64,000 nucleotides of DNA from Mycobacterium sp. URHD0025 (GCF_000426065.1 NZ_AUEQ01000018.1:1-64000); one strand, 5' to 3'. Positions 1-8,598 are shown, numbered from the stretch's first letter. The notes: generated by a model not told the origin, from the letters alone. Numbers and translations are program-made.

Positions 1-1661
1 TCGCGGTCGGAGTAGGCGAACTCCGGTTCCTGACGCTGCCACTTGAGCTTGTACAGCGGCGGTTGGGCCAGGAAGATGTGGCCGTGCTCGACCAGCGGTT
101 TCATGAAGCGGAACAGCAGGGTCAGCAGCAGGGTCGAGATGTGCTGGCCGTCGACATCGGCGTCGGCCATCAACACGATCTTGTGATACCGCAGCTTGCT
201 GAGGTCGAACTCATCGTGGATGCCGGTGCCCAGGGCGGTGATGATGGCCTGGACTTCGGTGTTCTTCAAAACCCGGTCGATGCGGGCCTTTTCGACGTTG
301 ATGATCTTTCCGCGCAGCGGCAGGATGGCCTGGAACATCGAGTCCCGGCCGCTCTTGGCCGAGCCGCCGGCCGAATCGCCCTCCACCACATACAGTTCCG
401 ACTTGCTCGGATCGGTCGAGCGGCAGTCGGCCAGCTTCCCGGGCAGCCCCCCGATCTCCGAGGCACTCTTGCGCCGCACCAACTCCCGCGCCCGCCGCGC
501 GGCGACCCGGGCCTGCGCCGACGAGGCCACCTTGGTGACGATGACCTTGGCCTCCGCCGGGTTGGCCTCGAACCAGTGGGTCAACTGCTCGTGACAGACC
601 TTCTGCACGAACGACCGAATGGCGGCGTTGCCAAGTTTGGTCTTGGTTTGCCCCTCGAACTGCGGCTCGCCGACCTTCACCGAGATCACCGCCGCGAGGC
701 CCTCCCGGATATCGTCGCCGGTGAGGTTCGGAGCGTGGCCCTTTGCGCTGTCCTTGAGGAGCTTCTTGTCCTTGGCGTACTTGTTCACCACGCCCGTCAA
801 AGCCGCCCGGAAGCCCTCCTCATGGGTGCCACCTTCGTGGGTGTTGATGGTGTTGGCGAACGTGTGCACCGACTCTGAATAGCCGGCGTTCCACTGCATC
901 GCGATCTCCACCTCATGCCCGGGGCCGGTACCACCGAACGCGATGACGCTGGGCTGGATCGGCTCTTTTGCCCGGTTGATATGGCCGACGTAGTCGATCA
1001 GCCCGCCCGGGTGGTGAAAGGTGCGGGTCTGAGGGTCGTCGCCGCGCCGGTCGGTGAGCGTCAGCACCAGACCCTTGTTGAGAAAGGCCATCTCCTGCAG
1101 GCGGCGCGCGATGGTTTCGGCGTGATACTCGGTGGTCTCGAAAATCTCTGGGTCCGACCAGAACCGGACTGTGGTGCCCGTACGGACCGACGGCTCACCC
1201 TGGCGCAAGATACCGGGCACCGAGCGTTCGTAGTGCTGGAACCAGGCGTAGCCGTCGCGGTGGATACACACCTCCAGTCGGGTCGACAGCGCGTTGACCA
1301 CCGAGACGCCCACGCCGTGCAAGCCACCCGACACCTGGTACGACTCCGCGTCGAACTTGCCGCCCGCGTGCAACTGGGTCATCACCACGTCGACCGTCGG
1401 AATCCCGGTGTCGTGCATGGCAACCGGGATACCGCGGCCATCGTCGCTGACCTCTACCCCGCCGTCGGCGAGCAGTACCACGTCCACGCGGGTGGCGTAG
1501 CCGGCCATCGCCTCGTCCACACCGTTGTCGACCACCTCCCACACCATGTGGTGCAGGCCGCGCTCACCGGTGGACCCGATGTACATGCCGGGCCGCTTGC
1601 GGACCACATCGAGCCCTTCGAGGATGGTGATCGATTGGGCACCATAAGCGGGGCTGGACAT
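1..1661 (-). CDS. gyrB: DNA gyrase/topoisomerase subunit B-like, partial (second GyrB paralogue)
   Basis: ATPase and Toprim subunit of a type IIA DNA topoisomerase; it would drive strand passage together with a GyrA-type subunit. The 553 visible codons start at an ATG preceded by GGAGG, and the frame is still open at the window edge, so the C-terminal part is missing. Visible signatures are RKRPGMYIGST near residue 22, EVVDNGVDE in the ATP site, GGLHGVGVSVVNALS, the QTKTKLGN loop, EGDSAGGSAKSGRDS and DADVDGQH of the Toprim domain. After LNKGLVLTLTDRRGD it jumps to RTFHHPGG, so it lacks the insertion of roughly 30 residues that I recall in M. tuberculosis GyrB at this point. The upstream neighbour is a sulfatase rather than recF. 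Both points suggest an accessory copy (M. smegmatis has an atypical topoisomerase with its own B subunit) rather than the origin-linked gyrB; this is inference. The family call itself is secure. Confidence 0.9.
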   Translation of the reverse strand, partial: MSSPAYGAQSITILEGLDVVRKRPGMYIGSTGERGLHHMVWEVVDNGVDEAMAGYATRVDVVLLADGGVEVSDDGRGIPVAMHDTGIPTVDVVMTQLHAGGKFDAESYQVSGGLHGVGVSVVNALSTRLEVCIHRDGYAWFQHYERSVPGILRQGEPSVRTGTTVRFWSDPEIFETTEYHAETIARRLQEMAFLNKGLVLTLTDRRGDDPQTRTFHHPGGLIDYVGHINRAKEPIQPSVIAFGGTGPGHEVEIAMQWNAGYSESVHTFANTINTHEGGTHEEGFRAALTGVVNKYAKDKKLLKDSAKGHAPNLTGDDIREGLAAVISVKVGEPQFEGQTKTKLGNAAIRSFVQKVCHEQLTHWFEANPAEAKVIVTKVASSAQARVAARRARELVRRKSASEIGGLPGKLADCRSTDPSKSELYVVEGDSAGGSAKSGRDSMFQAILPLRGKIINVEKARIDRVLKNTEVQAIITALGTGIHDEFDLSKLRYHKIVLMADADVDGQHISTLLLTLLFRFMKPLVEHGHIFLAQPPLYKLKWQRQEPEFAYSDR

Positions 1662-1737
1662 CTGGGTTCCTCCGTGCTTGACAAGAATGGCCGAAGCCCT
1701 GCCCGTACCTCAACGGGACGGGCAGGGCGACGGGGTG

Positions 1738-3090
1738 TTACGAGTTACGGACCGGGACGAAATCGATGGGTGCACCGGCCGGGATCAACTGCTCGGTCTC
1801 CACGCTGGCGTCGAACTCCTGGATGAAGCGGTACGCGTGCTGCATCACCCACCACCGCACCCAGGTCTGGTTGACCGCCTCCCGCTCCTTCGGGTCCTCC
1901 AGCAGGTTGGTGATGCGGGCGAAGCCGAGCGGGATCTCCGGGTCGTGGAAATGCTGCTGCCGCTTGAAATTGATCTTGAACTGCGACCATTTCACGGCGT
2001 GGAGCTCTTCGTTGAGCCACACCATGCAGCCCTCACGTTCGGATTCCTCTGCGCCGGCGAAGAACTCCCGCTGATCGATGCCGTCGATGATGCGGTCATC
2101 GGGGACCTCGCAGCCGGCCCAGCGCAGCAGCGTCGGGAACATGTCGGTGACGTGCACCATCTCGTTGCTCTCGCGTGGTGCCACCTCGCCCGGCCAGCGG
2201 ATCAGGCACGGAGTGCGGATGCCGCCCTCGGCGGAGCTGAAGTAGGACCCGTCGAAGAAGCCCGCGGTACCGCGACCGGCCAAGTGGTCCTCGGCGCCGT
2301 TGTCGCCCGCCATGATGACGATGGTGTTGTCCTCGACACCCAATTCGGCGAGGTAGTCCAGGATGCTGCCGAAGTCGTGATCGAGCATCAGCAACGAATC
2401 ACCCCATGCGCCATTGGTGCTCTTGCCCTTGAACTCCTCGCGCACCTCCATCGGGAAATGCATCAGCGAATGGTTGTGGTAGAGGTAGAACGGCTTGTCC
2501 GCCTCGACGCTGCGCTTCATGAAATCCTTGGCACGCCGGTCGTATTCGCCATCGACCTCACCCTTGAGCTTGACCGTGAGCTGCTGGTCGGTGGCCACCA
2601 CGCCGTCGGCCTTGGTGCCCTCGTACATGTAGGAATAACCGTCACGCTCCGCCTTGTACCAGGGGTCGTCGGGCCACAGGCACTCGTCGTAGGTGCGGGC
2701 CGGGCCGTACCACTCGTCGAAGCCGTGATCGGTGGGCCATCGGCCGTCCTCGGCACCGATGTGCCACTTACCGAAACAGGCTGTGGCATAACCGGACTCG
2801 GACAGAATGTCGCCCATGGTGCGTTCCCACGCCACGATGCCACCACCATTGCCGCCGAGCGCGATGGTGTGGTTGCCGGAACGGATCGGGTACCGCCCGG
2901 TCATCAGCGCCGAGCGGGTGGGCGTGCACTGGGGTTCGACGACGAAGTGCGACAGCTTCAGCGACTCGGCGGCGAAGGCGTCCATCCGGGCGGTGTCAGC
3001 CCCGCGCAGGATGCCACCCCCATAGCAGCCGAGCTCCCCCATCCCGAGGTTGTCGACGTGGAAATACACGATATTGGGTTTTTTGGGCAT
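1738..3090 (-). CDS. Sulfatase (arylsulfatase family)
   Basis: Formylglycine-dependent sulfate-ester hydrolase of 450 residues. The sulfatase signature CTPTRSALMTGRYP lies at residues 55-68; Cys55 is the residue oxidised to formylglycine. Other family landmarks are the metal-site start NIVYFHVDN at 6-14, GKWHIG near 110 and the later DNGAED metal ligands. There is no signal peptide, so the enzyme should be cytoplasmic, which fits activation by a cytoplasmic formylglycine-generating enzyme. The ATG at 3090 has GAGAGGTAG upstream. It lies 58 bp downstream of the GntR regulator and 76 bp upstream of the GyrB-like gene, all on the minus strand. The modifying enzyme is two genes upstream, so regulator, enzyme and maturase look like one functional unit. 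It is much shorter than the roughly 790-residue AtsA of M. tuberculosis. The substrate cannot be read from the sequence. Confidence 0.92.
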   Translation of the reverse strand: MPKKPNIVYFHVDNLGMGELGCYGGGILRGADTARMDAFAAESLKLSHFVVEPQCTPTRSALMTGRYPIRSGNHTIALGGNGGGIVAWERTMGDILSESGYATACFGKWHIGAEDGRWPTDHGFDEWYGPARTYDECLWPDDPWYKAERDGYSYMYEGTKADGVVATDQQLTVKLKGEVDGEYDRRAKDFMKRSVEADKPFYLYHNHSLMHFPMEVREEFKGKSTNGAWGDSLLMLDHDFGSILDYLAELGVEDNTIVIMAGDNGAEDHLAGRGTAGFFDGSYFSSAEGGIRTPCLIRWPGEVAPRESNEMVHVTDMFPTLLRWAGCEVPDDRIIDGIDQREFFAGAEESEREGCMVWLNEELHAVKWSQFKINFKRQQHFHDPEIPLGFARITNLLEDPKEREAVNQTWVRWWVMQHAYRFIQEFDASVETEQLIPAGAPIDFVPVRNS

Positions 3091-3148
3091 GGTTGAGCTA
3101 CCTCTCTATCGATCGGGTGAAAAGTGAAGGGTTGAAAGAAGGTGCCGG

Positions 3149-3955
3149 CTACTGTGGCGGCGACTTGTCGGGTTCTCGTGCGGCAGTGGTCATCAGCGAG
3201 CAGCGATCACCGCGGTAACGCACGGTCTCGAAGTCGAACGGGGTGCCGTCTTCCAGAAACGTCAGCCGATGCAGGAGCAATAGCGGTGCACCGGTGCGGA
3301 TTTCGAGAAGCTCGGCGGTGTTGGCATCCGCGGCCACCGACTCCACCGTGACTTCCGCCCAACCCAACCGCATGCCGAGTTCGCGTTCGATCAACGCGAA
3401 CACGTCTTGGCGGTCGAGATTGGCATCCACGGGTATCGCGCCGATCCGCAACGAGGTGGTGTCCAGCGACAGCGGCACACCGCTGACCGATCGGAGCCTT
3501 TCGATGAACAGAATCGGCGCGTTTTCGGGCAACTGGAGCTTGGCGGCGACGAAGGGGGAAGCGACCGAATCGCGCACGGACAGCACCGTATTCTCCACCG
3601 GCAGCTGGTGACCGGCCAGAGACTCGGCCAGACCTTCCAGGCGATCGATCCGTTGACTCAGTTTGGCACCGGTGACGAAGGTCCCGGCACCCTGCACCCG
3701 GCTGATCAGCCCTTCACCGCGGAGCAGTTCCAGCGCTTCACGGATGGCATTACGACTGACTCCGAACTCCGCGGCGAGTTCGTTCTCCGGAGGCAGCATC
3801 GGGCGCGCCGCCGCCAGGCCGCCGTACACACCGTCGAGGATCTGGCCGCGCAGGACATCGCGGGCCCAGCGGGCGGCGTCGGCCCGGGTACCGGCATATT
3901 CCCTGGGCGCAGGACGGGGAAAGTCCTTCGGCGGGATGTGCGGGCGGCGGGCCAT
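3149..3955 (-). CDS. GntR family regulator with UTRA effector domain
   Basis: Transcription regulator of 268 residues. The N-terminal winged helix-turn-helix spans about residues 25-90 and carries the typical LPPENELAAEFGVSRNAIRE segment, LRGEGLISRVQGAGTFV wing and recognition region. The rest fits a UTRA ligand-binding domain (ILFIERLRSVSGVPLSLD and the later LLLLHRLTFLEDGTPFD). The reading frame extends upstream, but the ATG at 3955 (MARRPHIPP) is the sensible start because translation further out is Arg-rich and non-conserved in character. It sits between the formylglycine enzyme and the sulfatase on the same strand, which suggests it controls sulfatase expression. A 9-bp inverted repeat lies 26 bp upstream of its start and may be its own operator. 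The effector is unknown; a sulfated compound or its product is a guess from context. Confidence 0.88.
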   Translation of the reverse strand: MARRPHIPPKDFPRPAPREYAGTRADAARWARDVLRGQILDGVYGGLAAARPMLPPENELAAEFGVSRNAIREALELLRGEGLISRVQGAGTFVTGAKLSQRIDRLEGLAESLAGHQLPVENTVLSVRDSVASPFVAAKLQLPENAPILFIERLRSVSGVPLSLDTTSLRIGAIPVDANLDRQDVFALIERELGMRLGWAEVTVESVAADANTAELLEIRTGAPLLLLHRLTFLEDGTPFDFETVRYRGDRCSLMTTAAREPDKSPPQ

Positions 3956-3980
3956 GACCTCACTGTGCCACCGATACCGG

Positions 3981-4013
3981 CAGGTGGCGATACGGTCCGT
4001 GTTACGCCACCTG
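3981..4013. promoter_or_regulatory. Inverted repeat upstream of the GntR gene, possible operator
   Basis: CAGGTGGCG at 3981-3989 is matched exactly by its complement CGCCACCTG at 4005-4013 around a 15-bp spacer. It lies 26 bp in front of the regulator's ATG, where an autoregulatory GntR site would be expected. Two TGTTAC words 12 bp apart (4000 and 4012) overlap it. Binding is inferred from position only. Confidence 0.35.
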
Positions 4014-4083
4014 TTACTTCGTAAAGCCCTAGGCCAGCGGCTATGCGACGGCGTTTCGGCGCGGGTTCCGCCATCGCCGGCCA

Positions 4084-4965
4084 CTACGGCTGGTCGGCGA
4101 CACAGCGAAAACCGATGTGCGTCGTGGCACTGTCCTGTGATTGTGAGGACCGGGCAGCCGGGCGGTAGCGGTGGCAGTACTCGGGCGCGCACAGGTGCGA
4201 CCCACCTTTGAGGGTCTGCATCACCGACGGGTCACCGGCGGGTGCGGGACAGCAGCCCGATACGTCTGCGGCCGCGCGGTGCCGAGGCGTGTAGCGGGTG
4301 GTGGTCCACTCCCATACGTTGCCGATCATGTCGGCCAGACCAAAAGCGTTCGGCGGGAACATGCCGACCTCGGACGTCCCCACCCAGCCGAGTGCGCCGT
4401 CGTTCCGGTACGGAAACTTGCCCTGCCAGGTGTTGGCCATCAACTGCCCGTTCGGCCGGACGTCGTCGCCCCAGGCATAGACCGTCGTAGCGCCCGCTCG
4501 GGCGGCGTACTCCCACTCCGACTCGGTGGGCAATCGTCTCCCGGCCCAGGCCGCGTACGCGGCAGCGTCGGGGTAGGCGACCTGGACCACCGGGTGGTGG
4601 AGCCGATCGTCGATGGACGATCCGCGGCCCTTTGGGTGCTTCCAACACGCCCCTTCAGCCCACGTCCACCACTGACGCCAATCACGCAGGTTCACCGGCC
4701 CATCGGTCGGCTGGAAGACCAGCGAGCCCGCAACGAGTTCCTCTGCGGGCACGCCGGGAAACGCTGCCGGATCGAGTTGTTGCTCCGCTACCGTGAGATA
4801 ACCCGTCTCGGCGACGAACTCGGCGAACTGGGCATTGGTGACCGGGTGTTGCTCGATGGCGAACGGCGCAACCGACGCCTCGTGCACCGGCGATTCCTCG
4901 GGATAGAAGTCTTGTGATCCCATGCGGTAGGTGCCGCCGTCGAGTGCGACGAGTTCGGTGAGCAT
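4084..4965 (-). CDS. Formylglycine-generating enzyme (sulfatase-modifying factor)
   Basis: Copper-dependent oxidase that converts the Cys of the C-x-P-x-R motif in sulfatases to formylglycine. The 293-residue product matches, almost segment for segment, the M. tuberculosis enzyme Rv0712 as I recall it: MLTELVALDGGTYRMGS at the start, then HPVTNAQFAEFV, RRLPTESEWEYAARAG, GNVWEWTTT and a final GFRCVA. The two active-site cysteines are present as LCAPEYCHRYR (Cys259 and Cys264). The frame continues upstream to 5046, but the ATG at 4965 corresponds to the family start. It lies 128 bp upstream of the GntR gene and two genes upstream of the sulfatase, whose CTPTR motif is its expected substrate. 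It may also serve other sulfatases elsewhere in the genome. Confidence 0.93.
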   Translation of the reverse strand: MLTELVALDGGTYRMGSQDFYPEESPVHEASVAPFAIEQHPVTNAQFAEFVAETGYLTVAEQQLDPAAFPGVPAEELVAGSLVFQPTDGPVNLRDWRQWWTWAEGACWKHPKGRGSSIDDRLHHPVVQVAYPDAAAYAAWAGRRLPTESEWEYAARAGATTVYAWGDDVRPNGQLMANTWQGKFPYRNDGALGWVGTSEVGMFPPNAFGLADMIGNVWEWTTTRYTPRHRAAADVSGCCPAPAGDPSVMQTLKGGSHLCAPEYCHRYRPAARSSQSQDSATTHIGFRCVADQP

Positions 4966-5095
4966 GCCGACAGAGTAAGTAGGCCTGGAAACCGCTGCAC
5001 GCCGACGGAGAATTAGCGTCGCTGGGCAGTCCCTGGCGAACGGCACAGAATTGCTTGCTGCACAACATATTTCATAGACCAGTCCCTACGGTTCG

Positions 5096-6184
5096 TCAGC
5101 GGTCGATCGGCCCCGCACCCCCACCCGCATGCGCTTTGGTGATCACGGGCTCGGGGTACCCGGCCTCACGTGCCGCCCGGGACACCGCTTCACCGACCGC
5201 ACTCACCCGCCCATCGGGCACCAGCGCGATGACGCAGCCACCGAACCCGCCGCCGGTCATCCGCGCCCCAAGGGCACCGGCCCGCTCGGCAGTTTCGGCG
5301 ATCAGATCGAGGTGGCCCGTCGTGATCTCGAAGTCATCGCGCATCGAGGTGTGCGATGCCGTCCACAGCGCCCCGACGGTGGTGAAATCCGACGACTCCA
5401 TGGCCGCAACACAATCGAGCACGCGCCGGTTCTCCGACAGCACATGCCGTGCCCGTCGGGCATCGATCGGATCTTTCACCGCCTCCAGCGCCGCCGCGTC
5501 AGAGACCTCACGAAGTGAGGACACACCGAGGTCTGCGGCAGCCCGCTCACACGATGCGCGCCGGGCCGCGTACTCACCACCGGCGTGCGCGTGCCGGGCG
5601 CGGGAGTCGATCAACAGCAACGCCACCCCGGAGGCCCCGGGGTCGAAATGGACCGGGTGGACGGTGAGGTCGCGGAAGTCGATCAGCATCGCCTCCCCCG
5701 GCACGCCGAACAACGAAGCCAGCTGATCGAGCAGTCCGGTTGGCGCACCAACGTATTCGTTCTCGGCCCGCTGGGCGATCCGCGCCTGCTCGATGCGATC
5801 GAGATCCACGTCGGCCGCCGTGAGCAGCGCACCGAGCACCGCGCATTCCAGCGCAGCCGACGAGGACAACCCGGAACCGATCGCGACGTCGCTGGTGATT
5901 GTCATGGCCCCGCCGGGCGCCGCGATCCCAGCACGCCGCAGCGCCCACATCACACCCGCGACATACCCGGCCCATCCCGTCACCTCTCCGGGCCCGGTAT
6001 CCACACCGATCCGCGCCGGGCCGTCGCCCAACGAACTCGACACCGAAAGCACACCCGACGCGTCCGGATCGAAGCTCACAACGGTCTTCTGCGGCAAGGC
6101 AATCGGTAGCGCGTACCCCGCGTTGTAGTCGGTGTGCTCGCCGATCAGATTGACCCGGCCCGGCGCGGAGTATCGGATCGCCAT
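5096..6184 (-). CDS. galK: Galactokinase
   Basis: GHMP-family kinase that phosphorylates D-galactose to galactose 1-phosphate (Leloir pathway, cytoplasm). The 362-residue product opens with MAIRYSAPGRVNLIGEHTDY, which contains the galactokinase signature G-R-V-N-L-I-G-E-H-T-D-Y-N. The GHMP ATP loop is GSGLSSSAALECA near residue 115, the catalytic Asp lies in GLLDQLASLFG, and the C-terminal motif is MTGGGFGGC. The upstream extension of the frame to 6301 is Arg/Trp-rich and not galactokinase-like, so the ATG at 6184 is chosen. galT and galE are not in the window. The downstream gene on the same strand is the formylglycine enzyme after a 130-bp gap, so co-transcription is uncertain. Confidence 0.93.
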   Translation of the reverse strand: MAIRYSAPGRVNLIGEHTDYNAGYALPIALPQKTVVSFDPDASGVLSVSSSLGDGPARIGVDTGPGEVTGWAGYVAGVMWALRRAGIAAPGGAMTITSDVAIGSGLSSSAALECAVLGALLTAADVDLDRIEQARIAQRAENEYVGAPTGLLDQLASLFGVPGEAMLIDFRDLTVHPVHFDPGASGVALLLIDSRARHAHAGGEYAARRASCERAAADLGVSSLREVSDAAALEAVKDPIDARRARHVLSENRRVLDCVAAMESSDFTTVGALWTASHTSMRDDFEITTGHLDLIAETAERAGALGARMTGGGFGGCVIALVPDGRVSAVGEAVSRAAREAGYPEPVITKAHAGGGAGPIDR

Positions 6185-6206
6185 AGCCGAACGATAGTGC
6201 CGGAAG

Positions 6207-6800
6207 CTAACCGGCAGCCACCACGACCTGCGGCGGCCGGCGCAAACCCAGTTCGACCTGGAGCGGAAAGGCAAGGGTCTTCCGGGAGATTTCGACGCCA
6301 TTCACGCTCACCGTGCCACCCGCCGTGGCCTGACCCGACTGGATCGCAACCACATGACCGTCGACCACCACGGCGACCGCGGCGAAGAGCTGTAACCGCA
6401 CAGCCGCCTTGGCGGCCAATGACATCACCGGGAAACTGTCCACCTCGACGTCGAGTGTGTGCTCACGGTCCGCTGAGATGACGTGGGTGTGCAATGGCAC
6501 GATCTGCTTCACCCGGGGCTGCGTGTGCGACTTCCTGATCGCCGTGGCGATGGCGCCGTAGGTATGCCAGCCCTCAAGGATGAGGTCGGCCATCGTCTCA
6601 CTCAGCACCGCCCGCAAGGATGCCTCGATCTCCGCGGCCAATGCGTGGCGCGCCACGACGCCGAGATTCCTCAGCGGGCGAGCAGATTCGCGATTTGCCA
6701 CGACTTGCGTGACTGCATTGTCGATCCTGGCCTGGGTTTGACGTGACTGCGGAAGCATCCAATTGCCAACAGAGGTGTCGGCGATCAAGGAACCAGTCAT
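6207..6800 (-). CDS. Hypothetical protein, coupled to the Thr-rich membrane protein
   Basis: I do not recognise this 197-residue protein. It has no signal peptide and no clear membrane helix. The first half is polar and looks helical. The second half alternates short hydrophobic and polar stretches (LDVEVDSFPVMSL, VRLQLFAAVAVVVDGHVVAI) as in a beta-rich domain, ending in LGLRRPPQVVVAAG. The start codon overlaps the stop codon of the upstream gene (TGATG at 6802-6798), so the two are translationally coupled and probably act together. It is followed after 22 bp by galK on the same strand. Confidence 0.65.
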   Translation of the reverse strand: MTGSLIADTSVGNWMLPQSRQTQARIDNAVTQVVANRESARPLRNLGVVARHALAAEIEASLRAVLSETMADLILEGWHTYGAIATAIRKSHTQPRVKQIVPLHTHVISADREHTLDVEVDSFPVMSLAAKAAVRLQLFAAVAVVVDGHVVAIQSGQATAGGTVSVNGVEISRKTLAFPLQVELGLRRPPQVVVAAG

Positions 6801-7486
6801 CAGTGGACCTCCTCCACGGTGGTGGAATGCGATTTCACGGAGGGAACGACAGAAAGGATGTGGTCACGGCCGGTGCCATCGGCGTGACGGACATCGAAGG
6901 GCACGGGCACCCCGCGATGCGATGCCACAGTGACGTGCGCTTTGAGGAATTTTCCACCGCGGTGGCGCCACGCTCGTGCGGCCAGTCCGGCGGCAACCGC
7001 CAAGGCGCACAACACCACCAGCGGTATCCATGCATTGTTGGTCGGCGGCGGCGGAGGGTCGTCGTCCCGACCCACTGAAGGAGTGGTCGTCACGTACGTC
7101 GGCGAGGGCTGCGACGGTATGGCGATCACTGGAGTACTGGGACGAGTCTGAGATGTCACGCTCGGCGTATCAGTCTCGCAGGTGGTGAACGAATTCAGTT
7201 TGAACGACGGCGAAGGGGCGACGTTGGGCGATGGGAAGTTCCGAGGGATCAGGATGGACGAATCGATAGGCGGTTCAGTCGTGGTGGGCACTGTCGTCGT
7301 CGGCTCTGTCGTGGTCGGCACCGTCGTGGTGGGCTCGGTCGTCGTCGGTTCTGTCGTCGGCTTTGTTGAAGTCGGACACGGATCCGCAAACGCCTGACCC
7401 GGTCCAACGATGAGTGCCACGCATACAGCCGAGATCATCACCATGACGGCGCCCGCCCGCGGACCGCCGTACCTCGATGTCGCCAT
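6800..7486 (-). CDS. Secreted/membrane-anchored Thr-Pro-rich protein
   Basis: Predicted surface protein of 228 residues, family not recognised. An N-terminal signal sequence (about residues 12-34, MVMISAVCVALIVGPGQAFA) is followed by a low-complexity TTEPTTT/TTVPTTT repeat (about residues 40-72, DNA 7274-7355). A Pro/Ser-rich linker follows, then PPPPPTNNAWIPLVV and one strong membrane helix with a basic stop-transfer segment (AWRHRGGKF), and a tail of about 55 residues. The layout suggests an extracytoplasmic, possibly O-mannosylated stalk with a small cytoplasmic tail. A perfect 11-bp palindrome with a 3-nt spacer sits 10 bp upstream of the ATG. The stop codon overlaps the start of the next gene. 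Confidence 0.7.
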   Translation of the reverse strand: MATSRYGGPRAGAVMVMISAVCVALIVGPGQAFADPCPTSTKPTTEPTTTEPTTTVPTTTEPTTTVPTTTEPPIDSSILIPRNFPSPNVAPSPSFKLNSFTTCETDTPSVTSQTRPSTPVIAIPSQPSPTYVTTTPSVGRDDDPPPPPTNNAWIPLVVLCALAVAAGLAARAWRHRGGKFLKAHVTVASHRGVPVPFDVRHADGTGRDHILSVVPSVKSHSTTVEEVH

Positions 7487-7495
7487 ACCGCCCCC

Positions 7496-7520
7496 ATACT
7501 TCAGCTGCTAGCTGAAGTAT
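7496..7520. promoter_or_regulatory. Perfect 25-bp hairpin/palindrome upstream of the Thr-rich protein gene
   Basis: ATACTTCAGCT (7496-7506), a GCT spacer, then AGCTGAAGTAT (7510-7520) form an exact 11-bp inverted repeat. It lies 10 bp before the start of the minus-strand membrane-protein gene and 44 bp after the end of the patatin gene. It could be an operator or a 5'-UTR hairpin; without a T-tract it is a poor classical terminator. Confidence 0.5.
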
Positions 7521-7563
7521 CGATGCGCCGCTGACGGTTGTAGTGCGTAGTCGACTACCCGAA

Positions 7564-8598
7564 TCAGCCCTGATCGACCCGATGCGCCCGGCGGAAGCGG
7601 TCCAGATAGGCCGGCCAGTCCCAGCTGGACAGGAACTCCGTCGTCGCCGCGTATCCCTTTTCATACAGCGCCTGGGCCTCATTGCGCGAGATGTCGAAGT
7701 CCAGCACCCCGACGTCGGTCGAATCCACCTGAATCGCGCGGACCTTCACCCACGGCTGACTCAGGTAGGCCTGGTCGTGACCGACCAGCATCGTGGAGAT
7801 CAAGCTCTCCAGGAACGTCGGACGGCCGAAGCCCAGCATCCCCAACCCGGGAATCAGCTGCTGCGCCGACGGTGCGGGCAGATACGGCACCACCGTCACC
7901 CCGAACGTTGGCCACCGCGGCTCCGCACCATCAGGGCGGTCGAACGAGTCGATCGGGAAGTTCGACAGCACCCCGCCGTCCACCAATGTGCACGGCTTCC
8001 CCTCGGCGGTTGTCAACGTCACCGGATGGAAAAGGAACGGAATGGCCATCGAGGCCCGTACGGCGTCGGCAACGAGCTGCTCGTCGGGGTCCAAACCGTA
8101 GACGCGCCGGTAATCCCATGGCAGACGTACCAATTGACCGGTCGTCAGATCGGTGACCGTGACCGTGAGCCGGTAGCGCCGCTCGGGCAACAGGTTGTCG
8201 TCATCGATGGCCAGATCACCAAAGGTCTTGACGCCCAGGTTCTTCAGCTCGCCGCGGATCCAGTCATAGGCGAAGTCACCGCGATAGATGCCGGTCTCGC
8301 GCAGCAGCCCCCACGCCGTACCCAGCACCGGGATCCGCTCGATCGGCCCGCTGTCGCGGAACTTGCGATACGGCACGCTCAGCGCCAACTCCCGCAGCTC
8401 GTCACTGGTCAGGTCTTCGCGTTGCACCGCGGCGGCCACCACCGCACCGACCAGTGAGCCGGCCGAGGTGCCCGAGATCCGCCCTATCGTGTACCCCGCG
8501 TCCTTGAGAGCGACGACGGCGCCGACCAGGCCGATGCCCTTGACCCCGCCCCCGGAAAGCACGAGGTCCGCACGGTGCGGAGAACGTTTCGCAGCCAT
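7564..8598 (-). CDS. Patatin-like phospholipase
   Basis: Serine hydrolase of the patatin family (lysophospholipase/lipid acyl hydrolase), 344 residues, no signal peptide. The oxyanion-hole loop is LVLSGGGVKGIGLVGAV near residue 12. The nucleophile elbow is GTSAGSLVGAV (G-x-S-x-G), and the catalytic Asp lies in the LVDGGVLSNFPID motif (D-G-G). Thus the Ser-Asp dyad is intact. The frame extends upstream to 8829, but the ATG at 8598 (MAAKRSPHRADLVLSGGG) is the natural start. It is divergent from the FAD monooxygenase gene, with 121 bp between them. The end is 44 bp before the palindrome described above. Confidence 0.9.
   Translation of the reverse strand: MAAKRSPHRADLVLSGGGVKGIGLVGAVVALKDAGYTIGRISGTSAGSLVGAVVAAAVQREDLTSDELRELALSVPYRKFRDSGPIERIPVLGTAWGLLRETGIYRGDFAYDWIRGELKNLGVKTFGDLAIDDDNLLPERRYRLTVTVTDLTTGQLVRLPWDYRRVYGLDPDEQLVADAVRASMAIPFLFHPVTLTTAEGKPCTLVDGGVLSNFPIDSFDRPDGAEPRWPTFGVTVVPYLPAPSAQQLIPGLGMLGFGRPTFLESLISTMLVGHDQAYLSQPWVKVRAIQVDSTDVGVLDFDISRNEAQALYEKGYAATTEFLSSWDWPAYLDRFRRAHRVDQG

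Noticed and set aside
1678..3096. Long plus-strand reading frame (472 codons) opposite the sulfatase
   Set aside because: It mirrors the sulfatase gene in GC-rich DNA, has no ribosome site and translates to Arg/Gly/Asp/Val-rich sequence with no motif.
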